Shown one piece after another: positions 9,206-17,546 of a stretch of 64,000 nucleotides of DNA (position 1 is the stretch's first letter; every line of letters starts with the position of its first letter). The DNA lies in contig CAXXVV010000003.1 of assembly GCA_963678305.2 (NCBI GenBank), forward strand, positions 434,001-498,000, read 5' to 3'. The stretch comes from G963676655 sp963678305 (GTDB lineage Bacteria > Verrucomicrobiota > Lentisphaeria > Victivallales > Victivallaceae). The notes below the pieces were generated by a model. It was not told the DNA's origin. It worked only from the letters and a program-made list of their open reading frames with translations, and did no database searches. Both the position numbers and the translations under genes were made by a program.

Positions 9206-10258
9206 TTAAAAGCCAGTTTCATAGTTCGGGTCATCAAGCAGTCTAAGGTCGCCATCAGTCATTATCTCCACCAAACGGTCAAATTTGACTTCGGCCTTCC
9301 AGCCCAGTTGCCTTTCGGCCTTGGACGGGTCGCCAAGCAACTGATCGACTTCCGCCGGACGATAATAGCGCGGGTCGATCCTGATGATCGTTTCACCGCT
9401 GGTCCGGTCGATTCCGATTTCTTTTTCGGCTTCGCCTTCCCATTTGATCTGGTGTCCGAGCCGGGAAAACGACTTCTCGATAAACTCACGCACCGTATGC
9501 ATTTCTCCGGTGGCGACAACGTAATCATCCGGTTTTTCCTGCTGCAGCATCATCCACATCATCTTGACATAATCCGGAGCATAGCCCCAGTCACGATATG
9601 CATCGATATTGCCCATGTAGAGACAATCCTGTAAACCGCGATGGATCCGGGCCGCCGCCATCGTGATCTTGCGCGTTACAAAAGTCTCACCGCGCCGTGG
9701 CGATTCATGATTGAATAAAATCCCGTTGCTGGCATGCAGACCATAAGCTTCACGATAATTTTTCACGATCCAGAAAGCATATTGCTTAGCCACGCCATAC
9801 GGTGAGCGCGGATAGAACGGAGTTGCTTCAGACTGCGGCACCTCCTGGACTTTGCCGTAAAGCTCTGAAGTGGATGCCTGGTAGAATCGCGCCTTGCAGC
9901 CTGATTCACGAATTGCGTCCAGCAACCGCAAGGTACCGATTCCGTCAACTTCAGCCGTGTACTCCGGCACTTCAAACGAAACCTGAACATGAGACTGTGC
10001 GCCAAGGTTGTAAATCTCATCCGGATTTACTTTCTCGATCAACCGGTTCAGATTACTGGAATCGGTAAGATCACCGTAGTGCAGGAAAAGCTTGACCCCG
10101 GATTCATGGCGGTCCTTGTAAAGATGGTCTATTCTGCGGGTATTAAACGAGCTTGAACGGCGAATAATGCCGTGTACTTCATAGCCCTTTTCCAACAAAA
10201 ACTCCGCCAGATAAGAACCATCCTGACCGGTTATCCCGGTTATCAATGCCTTTTTCAC
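9206..10258 (-). CDS. gmd: GDP-mannose 4,6-dehydratase
   Basis: First step of GDP-fucose (and GDP-rhamnose or GDP-perosamine) synthesis. The N-terminus ITGITGQDGSYLAEFL is diagnostic, followed by HGIIRRSSSFNTRRI, the QASTSELYG serine/threonine motif, the YGVAKQYAF tyrosine-lysine pair and the NHESPRRGETFVTRKI segment. At 350 residues it is full length. GDP-mannose itself would have to come from genes outside the window, since no manA, manB or manC is present here. Confidence 0.96.
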   Translation of the reverse strand: MKKALITGITGQDGSYLAEFLLEKGYEVHGIIRRSSSFNTRRIDHLYKDRHESGVKLFLHYGDLTDSSNLNRLIEKVNPDEIYNLGAQSHVQVSFEVPEYTAEVDGIGTLRLLDAIRESGCKARFYQASTSELYGKVQEVPQSEATPFYPRSPYGVAKQYAFWIVKNYREAYGLHASNGILFNHESPRRGETFVTRKITMAAARIHRGLQDCLYMGNIDAYRDWGYAPDYVKMMWMMLQQEKPDDYVVATGEMHTVREFIEKSFSRLGHQIKWEGEAEKEIGIDRTSGETIIRIDPRYYRPAEVDQLLGDPSKAERQLGWKAEVKFDRLVEIMTDGDLRLLDDPNYETGF

Positions 10259-10281
10259 TTTTTCTTCCAGCTTTCTTTCTG

Positions 10282-11394
10282 TTAAACGTTTGCAATCACG
10301 CTCGCGATTTTTTTGATCGAATCGGTATCGAGATACGGGTGCATCGGCAACGCAAAGATTTTATCCGCCACGCTTTCAGAAACCGGCATATCACCTTTGA
10401 CATAACCAAGTTTTTCAAAAGCCGTCTGCAGATGCAGCGGGATCGGATAATAGCAAGCACTCGGAATCTCATTAGCCTGAAGCGCCGCCTGGATCTCGGC
10501 CCGGCGGTCAGACTGGACGCAATACTGGGCCCAAACCGATTTACAACCTTCCGGGATGTAAGGTGTTTTGACCACGCCGTCAAGCATTTCCGCATAAGTA
10601 GCGGCAACCTTCTGGCGCAATTCAATTTCTTCCGGGAACAATTTGAGTTTTTCAAGCAGAATCGCCGCCTGAATAGTATCGAGGCGGGCATTCAAACCAA
10701 GTCTGACGTTATTATATTTGTCGGAACTCTGGCCGTGGACCAGGATAGAACGCATTACGTCATGCAATTCCGGGTCATCGGTAAACACCGCGCCGCCATC
10801 ACCGTAAGCGCCAAGCGGTTTGGCCGGGAAAAAGCTGGTCGCACCGACATCTCCCATTGAAGGAGCTACTTTGCCGTTATATTCCGCTCCGAGTCCCTGA
10901 CACGAATCCTGAATAACGAAAAGGCCGTATTCTTTCGCGATCGGCATGATTTTGTCGTAATCCGCACTCAAGCCGAACAAGTCAACCGGAATAATGCCTT
11001 TCGGAATTAATTTACCGTCAACTATCGTTTCCTTGATCGCGGCTTCCAATTTGGCTGGATCGATATTGTAGGTATCCGGGTCAATATCGACAAAAACGGT
11101 GGTCGCTCCGGTCAGCGCGATAGTTTCAGCAGTTGCAAAAAACGTAAACGGCGTAGTAAAGACCGCGTCTCCCGGGCCAACTCCATATGCCATCAAAGGC
11201 ATCAACAGAGCATCAGTACCGCTGGAACAGCCGATACAGTACTTGGTTCCGGCAAATCCCGCAAGCCGGCATTCCAGCTCTCCGACTTCCGGACCGAGGA
11301 TATAACGTCCGTGTTCAAGAACCCTTTTTATTGCGGCGTCTACATCAGATTCAATTCTTTTGTACTGGGTTTTTAAATCGATAAAGGGCAACAT
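10282..11394 (-). CDS. DegT/DnrJ/EryC1/StrS sugar aminotransferase (WbpE-like)
   Basis: PLP-dependent aminotransferase acting on a keto nucleotide sugar. The 370-residue protein has the family's GCSSGTDAL phosphate-binding motif, the VDIDPDTYNID segment and the Schiff-base lysine at about residue 192 in FFPAKPLGAYGDGG. Its overall sequence resembles WbpE-type enzymes that aminate UDP-2-acetamido-3-keto sugars more than the FdtB/RfbE types, though substrate cannot be fixed by eye. Because rfbB lies directly upstream, a dTDP-keto sugar is another possible substrate. Confidence 0.85.
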   Translation of the reverse strand: MLPFIDLKTQYKRIESDVDAAIKRVLEHGRYILGPEVGELECRLAGFAGTKYCIGCSSGTDALLMPLMAYGVGPGDAVFTTPFTFFATAETIALTGATTVFVDIDPDTYNIDPAKLEAAIKETIVDGKLIPKGIIPVDLFGLSADYDKIMPIAKEYGLFVIQDSCQGLGAEYNGKVAPSMGDVGATSFFPAKPLGAYGDGGAVFTDDPELHDVMRSILVHGQSSDKYNNVRLGLNARLDTIQAAILLEKLKLFPEEIELRQKVAATYAEMLDGVVKTPYIPEGCKSVWAQYCVQSDRRAEIQAALQANEIPSACYYPIPLHLQTAFEKLGYVKGDMPVSESVADKIFALPMHPYLDTDSIKKIASVIANV

Positions 11395-11447
11395 ACGTAT
11401 AACCTTTCTTGTTATTGTTGTTATATGTTCCTGTTAAAATGCAAATT

Positions 11448-12497
11448 TTATTTAGCTTCTCCAAGCCGTTCCCCGGCATATTTTTTTTCCCGGATCGGAC
11501 GCCACCACCACTCATTTTCAAGATACCAATTGATGGTCTTGCGAATACCGGAATCAAAGTTTTCTTCGGGTTGCCAGCCCAGCTCGGTCCGCAATTTTGT
11601 CGCGTCTATAGCATAACGCTTGTCATGGCCCGGACGATCTTCAACAAACTTGATCAGTTCACGGTGGGCGCGACTGCTTGGAGCCAGTTCGTCCAGGATA
11701 TCACAAATTGTTTCGACTACTTCCAGATTGGTTCGCTCGTTATTCCCACCTACATTATAGGTTTCACCAGGCTGTCCTTTTTCCAGCACCAGCGTCAGCG
11801 CCTTGGCATGATCTTCAACATAAAGCCAATCGCGAATATTGTCGCCTTTGCCGTAAACCGGTAACTGTTGGCCATGCAAAGCATTCAGAATGACCAGGGG
11901 AATCAGTTTTTCCGGAAAATGATACGGACCGTAATTGTTTGAACAATTGGTCATCAAAACCGGCAAATTATAAGTATGATACCAGGCCATTACCAGATGA
12001 TCCGATGCCGCCTTGCTGGCCGAATAAGGCGAACGCGGGTCGTACGGAGTGGACTCTTCAAACAAGCCTTCAGCTCCCAGGGATCCATATACCTCATCTG
12101 TTGATATATGCTGAAACCGGAAAGATCGCTTCCTGCCTGCGGAAAGTTGACTCCAGTATTCTCGTGCAATCTCCAACAGGTTTGCAGTACCGACAATATT
12201 AGTTTCAATGAATTCCGCCGGACCGTCTATCGACCGGTCGACATGCGACTCAGCGGCTAAATGCATAATTGCATCCGGCTGAAAATCAGTAAACGACTTG
12301 CTCACAGCCTGGCGGTCACAAATATCAACCTGACAAAAAGAATAACGTGGATTATTGGCGACTGCAAGAAGACTTTCCTCATTTCCGGCATATGTCAACT
12401 TGTCAAGATTGAGCACTTCATGGTCAGTCGCCCTGATCAAATGTCTGATCAAAGCCGATCCGATAAATCCAGCTCCTCCGGTAATTATTATCTTCAT
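11448..12497 (-). CDS. rfbB: dTDP-glucose 4,6-dehydratase
   Basis: Makes dTDP-4-keto-6-deoxyglucose, the branch point to dTDP-rhamnose and amino-deoxy sugars. Motifs: GGAGFIGSALIRHL at the N-terminus, LNLDKLTYAGN, HLAAESHVDRSIDGP, HISTDEVYGSLG, the YSASKAASDHLV tyrosine-lysine motif and NCSNNYGPYHFPEKLIP. These are diagnostic for RfbB/RmlB. Length of 349 residues is normal. The partner genes rfbA, rfbC and rfbD are absent from the window, so the keto sugar is either passed to the neighbouring aminotransferase or processed by enzymes encoded elsewhere. Confidence 0.95.
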   Translation of the reverse strand: MKIIITGGAGFIGSALIRHLIRATDHEVLNLDKLTYAGNEESLLAVANNPRYSFCQVDICDRQAVSKSFTDFQPDAIMHLAAESHVDRSIDGPAEFIETNIVGTANLLEIAREYWSQLSAGRKRSFRFQHISTDEVYGSLGAEGLFEESTPYDPRSPYSASKAASDHLVMAWYHTYNLPVLMTNCSNNYGPYHFPEKLIPLVILNALHGQQLPVYGKGDNIRDWLYVEDHAKALTLVLEKGQPGETYNVGGNNERTNLEVVETICDILDELAPSSRAHRELIKFVEDRPGHDKRYAIDATKLRTELGWQPEENFDSGIRKTINWYLENEWWWRPIREKKYAGERLGEAK

Positions 12498-12531
12498 AAA
12501 GCGTTACAAATCCTTGTGAAACTTTTTCGGT

Positions 12532-13512
12532 TCAATCAGCCTTGAAGTTGGAAATAATATCATCCAGAATGGAGTCGAGATTCTGTTTCGGGGCAAAGCC
12601 GATCAAGGATTTCAGTTTCTCCGTACACGGAACCCGACGAGGCATATCCTCAAAATCACTGGTATAAACTTGATCATACGGAATTAATTTTACCGTTGAC
12701 GAAGAAGACGTTTTGCGAATTATTGCCTCGGCCAGCTCCTTCATGCTGACTTCTTCGATACCGCCAACATTCACCACTTCGCCATAAGCTGAGGGAGTGT
12801 CAATCAATTTAATGAGTGCGTCACACACTTCTCCAACGTGAGTAAACGTACGAGTCTGGGTACCATCTCCGAATACCGTCACCTCTTCATTGCCCAAAGC
12901 CTGACGCACAAAATTCGGAATTACCATACCATACCGACCGGTTTGTCGTGGTCCGACCGTATTAAATAAACGAACCACCACCACCGGTAGTCCATATTTG
13001 CGATAATAAGCAATCGCATTAAATTCATCCATCAGTTTAGCAGCAGCATAGCTCCAGCGGGCCTTATGAGATGGCCCGAATACAGTATCGTTATCTTCAC
13101 GAAGAGGTGCGTGATTCTGCTTGCCATAAGCTTCAGAGGTTGATGCAATCAACACTTTTTTCCTAAATTTATTACAAAGCTCCAAAACTATCTCTGTTCC
13201 ACGCAGATTAGTAGTAATGGATTGCAGTGGATTTTCGATAATATATTTGACTCCGACTGCAGCAGCCATATGAAAAACCGTATCGCAAATCCCGATAAGT
13301 TCAAGCATTTTATCATAATTCATAATAGTATCGATGATAACATGCAGTCGTCCAACATATTCCGGCTTATCCTGAAGCGGCTGAATATTCTTAATATCAC
13401 CTGTTGACAAATCATCGATAATATAAACTTCGCAGTCTGCAGCAAGATATTTTTCAGTCAGATAGCTTCCGATAAACCCCGCTCCACCGGTAATCAGTAT
13501 TTTTCTTCTCAT
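12532..13512 (-). CDS. NAD-dependent epimerase/dehydratase (nucleotide sugar)
   Basis: Extended SDR of 326 residues, first gene of the nucleotide-sugar operon. It has GGAGFIGSYLTEKY at the N-terminus, DDLSTG after the second strand, FHMAAAVGVKYI, ASTSEAYG, and YAAAKLMDEF as the tyrosine-lysine motif. RLFNTVGPRQTGRYGMVIPNF resembles UDP-glucuronate decarboxylase-like and UDP-glucose 4-epimerase-like enzymes, and the exact reaction is not clear from sequence alone. Its promoter is visible at 13600-13627 with a leader of about 80 bases. Confidence 0.8.
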   Translation of the reverse strand: MRRKILITGGAGFIGSYLTEKYLAADCEVYIIDDLSTGDIKNIQPLQDKPEYVGRLHVIIDTIMNYDKMLELIGICDTVFHMAAAVGVKYIIENPLQSITTNLRGTEIVLELCNKFRKKVLIASTSEAYGKQNHAPLREDNDTVFGPSHKARWSYAAAKLMDEFNAIAYYRKYGLPVVVVRLFNTVGPRQTGRYGMVIPNFVRQALGNEEVTVFGDGTQTRTFTHVGEVCDALIKLIDTPSAYGEVVNVGGIEEVSMKELAEAIIRKTSSSSTVKLIPYDQVYTSDFEDMPRRVPCTEKLKSLIGFAPKQNLDSILDDIISNFKAD

Positions 13513-13599
13513 AACACCTGTTTCCGTATGTAAATTTCAGACGTCGTGCAATTTAATTCATTAAGAACGAAATAAACAGCCTTGAATATTAGCAGAAAT

Positions 13600-13627
13600 A
13601 ATATAGCATGATATTGAACTAAAACAA
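13600..13627 (-). promoter_or_regulatory. promoter of the nucleotide-sugar operon
   Basis: Minus-strand -35 TTGTTT (13622-13627), 16-bp spacer and -10 TATATT (13600-13605). It is the only good candidate upstream of the first epimerase gene and could serve all seven sugar genes, which have short gaps. Confidence 0.55.
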
Positions 13628-13781
13628 ATCCTTAATAGCGTGAAACAAATGTTCTTTAACCGATATATTCTTTTACAATGCAAAAGAATATTTTTTTATT
13701 GAAAAACTGCTGTTAATCACAAAACACAGCCCACAGTTAATTGATACAAGCTATTATTATAGAATATATTATATAAAATAT

Positions 13782-13802
13782 ATAATCAAACCGTCTGATA
13801 AT
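13782..13802 (+). repeat. dispersed 21-bp quasi-palindrome, copy 2
   Basis: Reads ATAATCAAACCGTCTGATAAT, 17 of 21 positions identical to the ATAATCAAACTGTACGATTAT form. It abuts the -35 box of the RAYT gene. Confidence 0.65.
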
Positions 13803-13831
13803 TTGACAAACCCGCCTTCAGCATATATATT
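13803..13831 (+). promoter_or_regulatory. promoter of the RAYT gene
   Basis: -35 TTGACA (13803-13808), 17-bp spacer, -10 TATATT (13826-13831). A strong ribosome-binding site GGAGG (13851-13855) follows before the ATG at 13861. Confidence 0.65.
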
Positions 13832-13860
13832 ATCTCCAAACCAACCCAAAGGAGGACGAA

Positions 13861-14829
13861 ATGGAAGCGCGAATGAAGGTCAAAGGCGCAGGCTGCTACT
13901 ACCACCTGTATAATCGAATCGGCTGCATCAAAGGCGAACACCCGTTCTCCGACGCCGACAAGGAATACGGCTTCAAACTGCTTCGATACCTCTGCGATTA
14001 CTTTTTGATCGAGGTCATCTCCGCCGCCTGGATGGGCAACCATTTTCACCTCGTAGTCTACGCTCCCGGCCCCGACGAATTGCCGCCGCTCGAGGTTATC
14101 GTCAAACGCCACAACGGCTACTACAAAGCAATGAAAAAGATCTTCAAATTTGGACCGCGAACCCCGGTCATCAGTCTCGAAAATAGAGCGCAATGCCAGG
14201 AAATCGCCCTCAAAATGATCGACATCAGCCGCTTTATGTCGGCCTGCCAACGCCAATTCACCTGCGTCTACAACGAGACCCGCAACCGCACCGGACAACT
14301 CTGGGGCGGGCGGTTCAAAAGCGTGATTCTCGAGCGCGTAAACGCCCTGGCCGCCTGCGTGACCTACGTCGAACTCAACCCGGTCCGGGCCGGCCTGAAA
14401 AACTCCCCGGCTGATTACAATTTCACCACCTGGGGCCGCTATTGCAGAAGCGGCAAACACATGTTTTACGAGAATTTTGTCAAACACATGAAGCCGAACA
14501 TCACCCCCGGCGACACCTCGCAATGGACTGATGCCGAACTATTTGCGTTCTTCCGTGGCGAACTGGCCCGCATCATCACCTCGGAAACCGGCGCCTCGAG
14601 CGAAGATATCTACGCCGCGCGCGACAAAGCCCGCCAAAAAGAATCGATGCACGTACGCTTCCTGCGTCGTACCCGACACTTTACCGAAGGGGCGATTTTA
14701 GGTTCAAAACAATTCATCCGCCGAACCGGAAGCCAATTTGACGATCCGGACAGAATCCATAAAAAACACCTCTCCCGAGGCCTCAGCCCCTCCGGTATAT
14801 TATACTGTTTCAGATATCTTAATGAATAA
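13861..14829 (+). CDS. REP-associated tyrosine transposase (RAYT, IS200-like Y1)
   Basis: Single-strand DNA transposase-like HUH enzyme. The HUH motif is GNHFHLVV with histidines at residues 61 and 63. A candidate nucleophilic tyrosine is Y137 in the VYNETRNRTGQLWGGRFKS segment, which matches the RAYT consensus. The C-terminal 100 residues extend past the usual Y1 core, giving 322 residues in total. RAYTs are usually single-copy domesticated enzymes acting on REP hairpins rather than self-mobile elements, and no IS605-type ends were seen. The gene is clearly more GC-rich than its AT-rich surroundings, consistent with separate ancestry. A copy of the dispersed quasi-palindrome stands just upstream. 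Confidence 0.88.
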   Translation: MEARMKVKGAGCYYHLYNRIGCIKGEHPFSDADKEYGFKLLRYLCDYFLIEVISAAWMGNHFHLVVYAPGPDELPPLEVIVKRHNGYYKAMKKIFKFGPRTPVISLENRAQCQEIALKMIDISRFMSACQRQFTCVYNETRNRTGQLWGGRFKSVILERVNALAACVTYVELNPVRAGLKNSPADYNFTTWGRYCRSGKHMFYENFVKHMKPNITPGDTSQWTDAELFAFFRGELARIITSETGASSEDIYAARDKARQKESMHVRFLRRTRHFTEGAILGSKQFIRRTGSQFDDPDRIHKKHLSRGLSPSGILYCFRYLNE

Positions 14830-14853
14830 AAAAACGTCGTAACTCAGTCAAGA

Positions 14854-15747
14854 TTATTTCAAAAATTTTTTACTTTCTTTAACATTTTTTGTCGTTGTAA
14901 TTATTAGAGTTGATGCAGGCAAATTAGGCTTTAATTTTCCCTCAGCTACAATTTCAATAAGCATTTTCCCGTTTGAAATAAGCGGCTGCATCGTTCTTGG
15001 GTCGGCATCGGCCGGAACTTCCCCGCCAAATTCCAATGTCATACCAGTTTTGACAACTTTCATATTTGGAGGAAATGGTGGAGCCGGCATATCCGAAATG
15101 GTCATTTTAGCGGTAATGTCAAGAAATTCTTGACCTTCAACTTTGTTTATTCTTGAAAACTTGACTATTCCTTTTATTGAGGAAGGAGAGACTTTCAGTT
15201 TTGCAGATGATAAGTCATCCGCTGCTTTTTCAGTATTTACCGGCCATGTATCTCCAAGTTTTTTAAGCTCCTTAGTCCCGAAAATATCATCATCCCGGTA
15301 TTTTGCCTTGGACATTGTCACAACGAGATCCAATATTTTTGTCATTTGATCATTGGCCGGTTTGTTATTTACCAAATAAACTTTTTTATTATTTTTCAGT
15401 TCCGCTATAACTTCAGTTGCTGCCGGCAAAATATTTTTTGATTTTCCCCGTGCGCTAATGACAAATTTTGAAATGATTATTTTAAGCTTGGAAGGTCGCT
15501 GCAGTTTATCAACCGCCATTACAGTAGCAGTACTTTCTAATATTGCATTAAGCGACCTTGATCCTTTGTTTACAACCCGCCCTTTGACTTTCACGACAGT
15601 ATCCCGGGTGTTTGTACAGTTCACTTCGTAGATGTATTTATCTCCTGTCTTGTAATCACGATCGAGACAGATCCGGTAACTTTTTGCGTAAATATTCAAA
15701 CCGACAGTGAGAGCCATTCCCATTACAAAAATTTTGCGATTGATCAT
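14854..15747 (-). CDS. secreted protein of unknown function
   Basis: After a short signal peptide (MINRKIFVMGMALTVGLN, cleavage probably after the IYA at about residue 21) the mature protein of about 275 residues is rich in beta-strand pattern and lysine, without cysteine pairs or a catalytic motif I can name. It reads like a single-domain periplasmic or surface protein, with a general resemblance to DUF-type families of PVC bacteria. The start at 15747 is chosen because AAGGAGA stands directly upstream; an in-frame ATG six codons earlier has no such site. Its promoter lies at 15798-15826 and it faces the IclR gene divergently. Confidence 0.65.
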   Translation of the reverse strand: MINRKIFVMGMALTVGLNIYAKSYRICLDRDYKTGDKYIYEVNCTNTRDTVVKVKGRVVNKGSRSLNAILESTATVMAVDKLQRPSKLKIIISKFVISARGKSKNILPAATEVIAELKNNKKVYLVNNKPANDQMTKILDLVVTMSKAKYRDDDIFGTKELKKLGDTWPVNTEKAADDLSSAKLKVSPSSIKGIVKFSRINKVEGQEFLDITAKMTISDMPAPPFPPNMKVVKTGMTLEFGGEVPADADPRTMQPLISNGKMLIEIVAEGKLKPNLPASTLIITTTKNVKESKKFLK

Positions 15748-15797
15748 TGCAGTGTCTCCTTGCATTCTTAACTGTTTTCAAGTAAATGATATTTGCA

Positions 15798-15826
15798 AAA
15801 CTACTGTGAAAAACTTGAAAAGTCAA
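15798..15826 (-). promoter_or_regulatory. promoter of the secreted-protein gene
   Basis: Minus-strand -35 TTGACT (15821-15826), 17-bp spacer, -10 TAGTTT (15798-15803), with about 45 bases to the chosen start codon. Confidence 0.45.
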
Positions 15827-15867
15827 TAAATAAATCAAAAAACCAATATTTTTAATCTCCAGACACA

Positions 15868-15904
15868 TTGACTTATTTCATTATATATGTATATTAGTAT
15901 ATAA
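15868..15904 (+). promoter_or_regulatory. IclR-gene promoter overlapping an inverted repeat
   Basis: -35 TTGACT (15868-15873), 16-bp spacer and -10 TATATT (15890-15895). The -10 box sits in the centre of an inverted repeat with perfect 7-bp arms, TTATATA (15881-15887) and TATATAA (15898-15904). This is a plausible self-binding site for the IclR regulator, though AT-rich sequence makes such repeats less striking. Confidence 0.45.
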
Positions 15905-15934
15905 TACAAAATAATATTTCATAATGTGAAAAAC

Positions 15935-16702
15935 ATGATAAAAGTATTGGCAAAAACATTTGCAATTCTGGAAGAGATAGTAATAGCCTCCCCTAAGCCA
16001 GTGTCCCTGGGGAAGCTGGCCGAAAAACTTGACCTGAATAAGGCAACTTGCTCGCGAATTATCGGCGATTTGGTCGATGCAGGCTATCTGGTGCAGAAAT
16101 CGCGGCACGAGGGATATGTCGCCGGACCAAGAGCATATGCGTTTGGCGAGCAGGTCTCATATAAAGAAGCTATTGTACGTGAAGCAAAGACCATTATAAA
16201 GGCTTGCGCGGAAAAAATAGGCGAATCGGTGCTAATGGCTGAGATGCATAATCTTTCACGATATATTCTTTGTCATTACAACTATAACCGAACATTAAAT
16301 GTTGTTATTGACTATTTATCCATAAATGATCTATATACCACCGCTACCGGCGCCATGTCGTTAGCTTACGCTTCAGAGAAAGAAATTGATGAAATAGTGA
16401 AACGCGACGGTCTTCCATGTGGTCTGACACTGTGGAGAGAAGTTCATTCCAGAGAAGATTTTGACCGGGCCCGGCAAAAAATCCGAGACGATAAATGCTT
16501 GATATATGGCGGCCCCAGAGAAAATCATCTGGCGATCGTGGCTTTTCCAGTGTTCCGGAACGGCCGGTATATTGCGGTCGTAGGAGCATCTGTCCCTCAA
16601 AATAGTTTTCATGGAGAGCACAAGGATGAAGTTATTCGGGAAGTCCAGGCAGCTACAGATAAACTCAATCAAAGAATTTCACATATTGCGAGTATTGGTT
16701 AA
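15935..16702 (+). CDS. IclR-family transcriptional regulator
   Basis: Residues about 1-65 form the winged helix (LGKLAEKLDLNKATCSRIIGDL is the recognition-helix region) and the rest the IclR effector-binding domain, ending with the family's AIVAFPVFRNGRYIAVVGASVP strand pair. It stands at the head of the sugar-acid cluster, 91 bp before the first SDR gene, and is the obvious candidate to control it. IclR proteins with such neighbours often bind sugar acids or their 2-keto-3-deoxy derivatives. The ATG at 15935 is preferred over a GTG at 15926, but neither has a clear ribosome-binding site. Confidence 0.85.
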   Translation: MIKVLAKTFAILEEIVIASPKPVSLGKLAEKLDLNKATCSRIIGDLVDAGYLVQKSRHEGYVAGPRAYAFGEQVSYKEAIVREAKTIIKACAEKIGESVLMAEMHNLSRYILCHYNYNRTLNVVIDYLSINDLYTTATGAMSLAYASEKEIDEIVKRDGLPCGLTLWREVHSREDFDRARQKIRDDKCLIYGGPRENHLAIVAFPVFRNGRYIAVVGASVPQNSFHGEHKDEVIREVQAATDKLNQRISHIASIG

Positions 16703-16793
16703 AAAACTTGTGATAAAGATATGGCCGGAAACGATATCGGGACATTAAGTCCGCGAGCTTAACGGCCTCATCAACAAAAAAGGAACTGGAATA

Positions 16794-17543
16794 ATGGAAC
16801 TGACAGGAAAGGTCGCGCTGGTAACCGGAGCATCTCGCGGCCTGGGCAAGGGCATTGCGTTGGCACTGGCGGAAAAAGGCGCGGATGTGGTAATAAACTA
16901 CCGTTCAAATACCGCCGAAGCGGAGAAAGTCAAAAAGGAAATCGAAACCATGGGCAGCCGGGCCATTACGGTCCAAGCTGATGTCAGCGAGCAGACCGAA
17001 GTTGAACAATTATTCAAGCAGATCCGGGAGGAATTCGGCATTTTGGATATTCTGGTAAACAATGCCGGGACCACCAAAGCCCAGGATATTTTCGAAACTG
17101 AATTATCTGACTGGGAATTTATCCTTAAAACCAATCTGACCAGTGTGTTTCTTTGCTCCAAAGCCGCTATGGAATTGATGAAAGAACGGGAATCGGGGCG
17201 GATCATCAATATCAGTTCCATCGTTGGAGAGCGCGGGGCGTTATATGGACACGTCCACTATGCGAGCACCAAAAGCGGAATGTTCGGGTTCACCAAGACT
17301 CTGGCCCGGACCGCCGCACCGCTGGGAATAACAGTCAACTGCATAGCGCCGGGAATCATTGAGACAGAATTGCTGTTTGAGACACACGGAGCCAATGAAG
17401 TGGCAAAACTGGCGGATGGCGTTCCGCTGGGGTTGGGAAAGGTTCGCGATATCGGGTTGGCGGCGGCCTATCTGGCCGGAGAAGGGGGGCGGTATATCAC
17501 CGGCTCCACCATTGACGTCAACGGCGGTATGTATTTAAGATAA
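16794..17543 (+). CDS. short-chain dehydrogenase/reductase (FabG-like)
   Basis: Classical SDR of 249 residues: cofactor motif TGASRGLGKG near residue 10, NNAG near residue 88, catalytic serine in INISSIVG and the YASTK motif with Tyr156 and Lys160. The terminus GSTIDVNGGMY matches FabG-like enzymes. Within this cluster an oxidation of a sugar or sugar acid is more likely than fatty-acid synthesis, but that is inferred from context. AAAGGAA stands before the ATG, and the next gene begins 3 bases after the stop. Confidence 0.88.
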   Translation: MELTGKVALVTGASRGLGKGIALALAEKGADVVINYRSNTAEAEKVKKEIETMGSRAITVQADVSEQTEVEQLFKQIREEFGILDILVNNAGTTKAQDIFETELSDWEFILKTNLTSVFLCSKAAMELMKERESGRIINISSIVGERGALYGHVHYASTKSGMFGFTKTLARTAAPLGITVNCIAPGIIETELLFETHGANEVAKLADGVPLGLGKVRDIGLAAAYLAGEGGRYITGSTIDVNGGMYLR

Positions 17544-17546
17544 AAA

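Larger units (their letters stand above)
13513..13860. other. intergenic region between the nucleotide-sugar operon and the RAYT gene
   Basis: This 348-bp stretch is strongly AT-rich and holds two divergent promoters (13600-13627 on the minus strand and 13803-13831 on the plus strand) and one copy of the dispersed 21-bp repeat (13782-13802). No further reading frame or RNA was recognised between 13630 and 13780. Confidence 0.6.

Noticed and set aside
13786..14523. 245-residue open frame on the minus strand opposite the RAYT gene
   Set aside because: It is the complement of a well-supported transposase with GC-rich codons. It has no ribosome-binding site and no recognisable domain.
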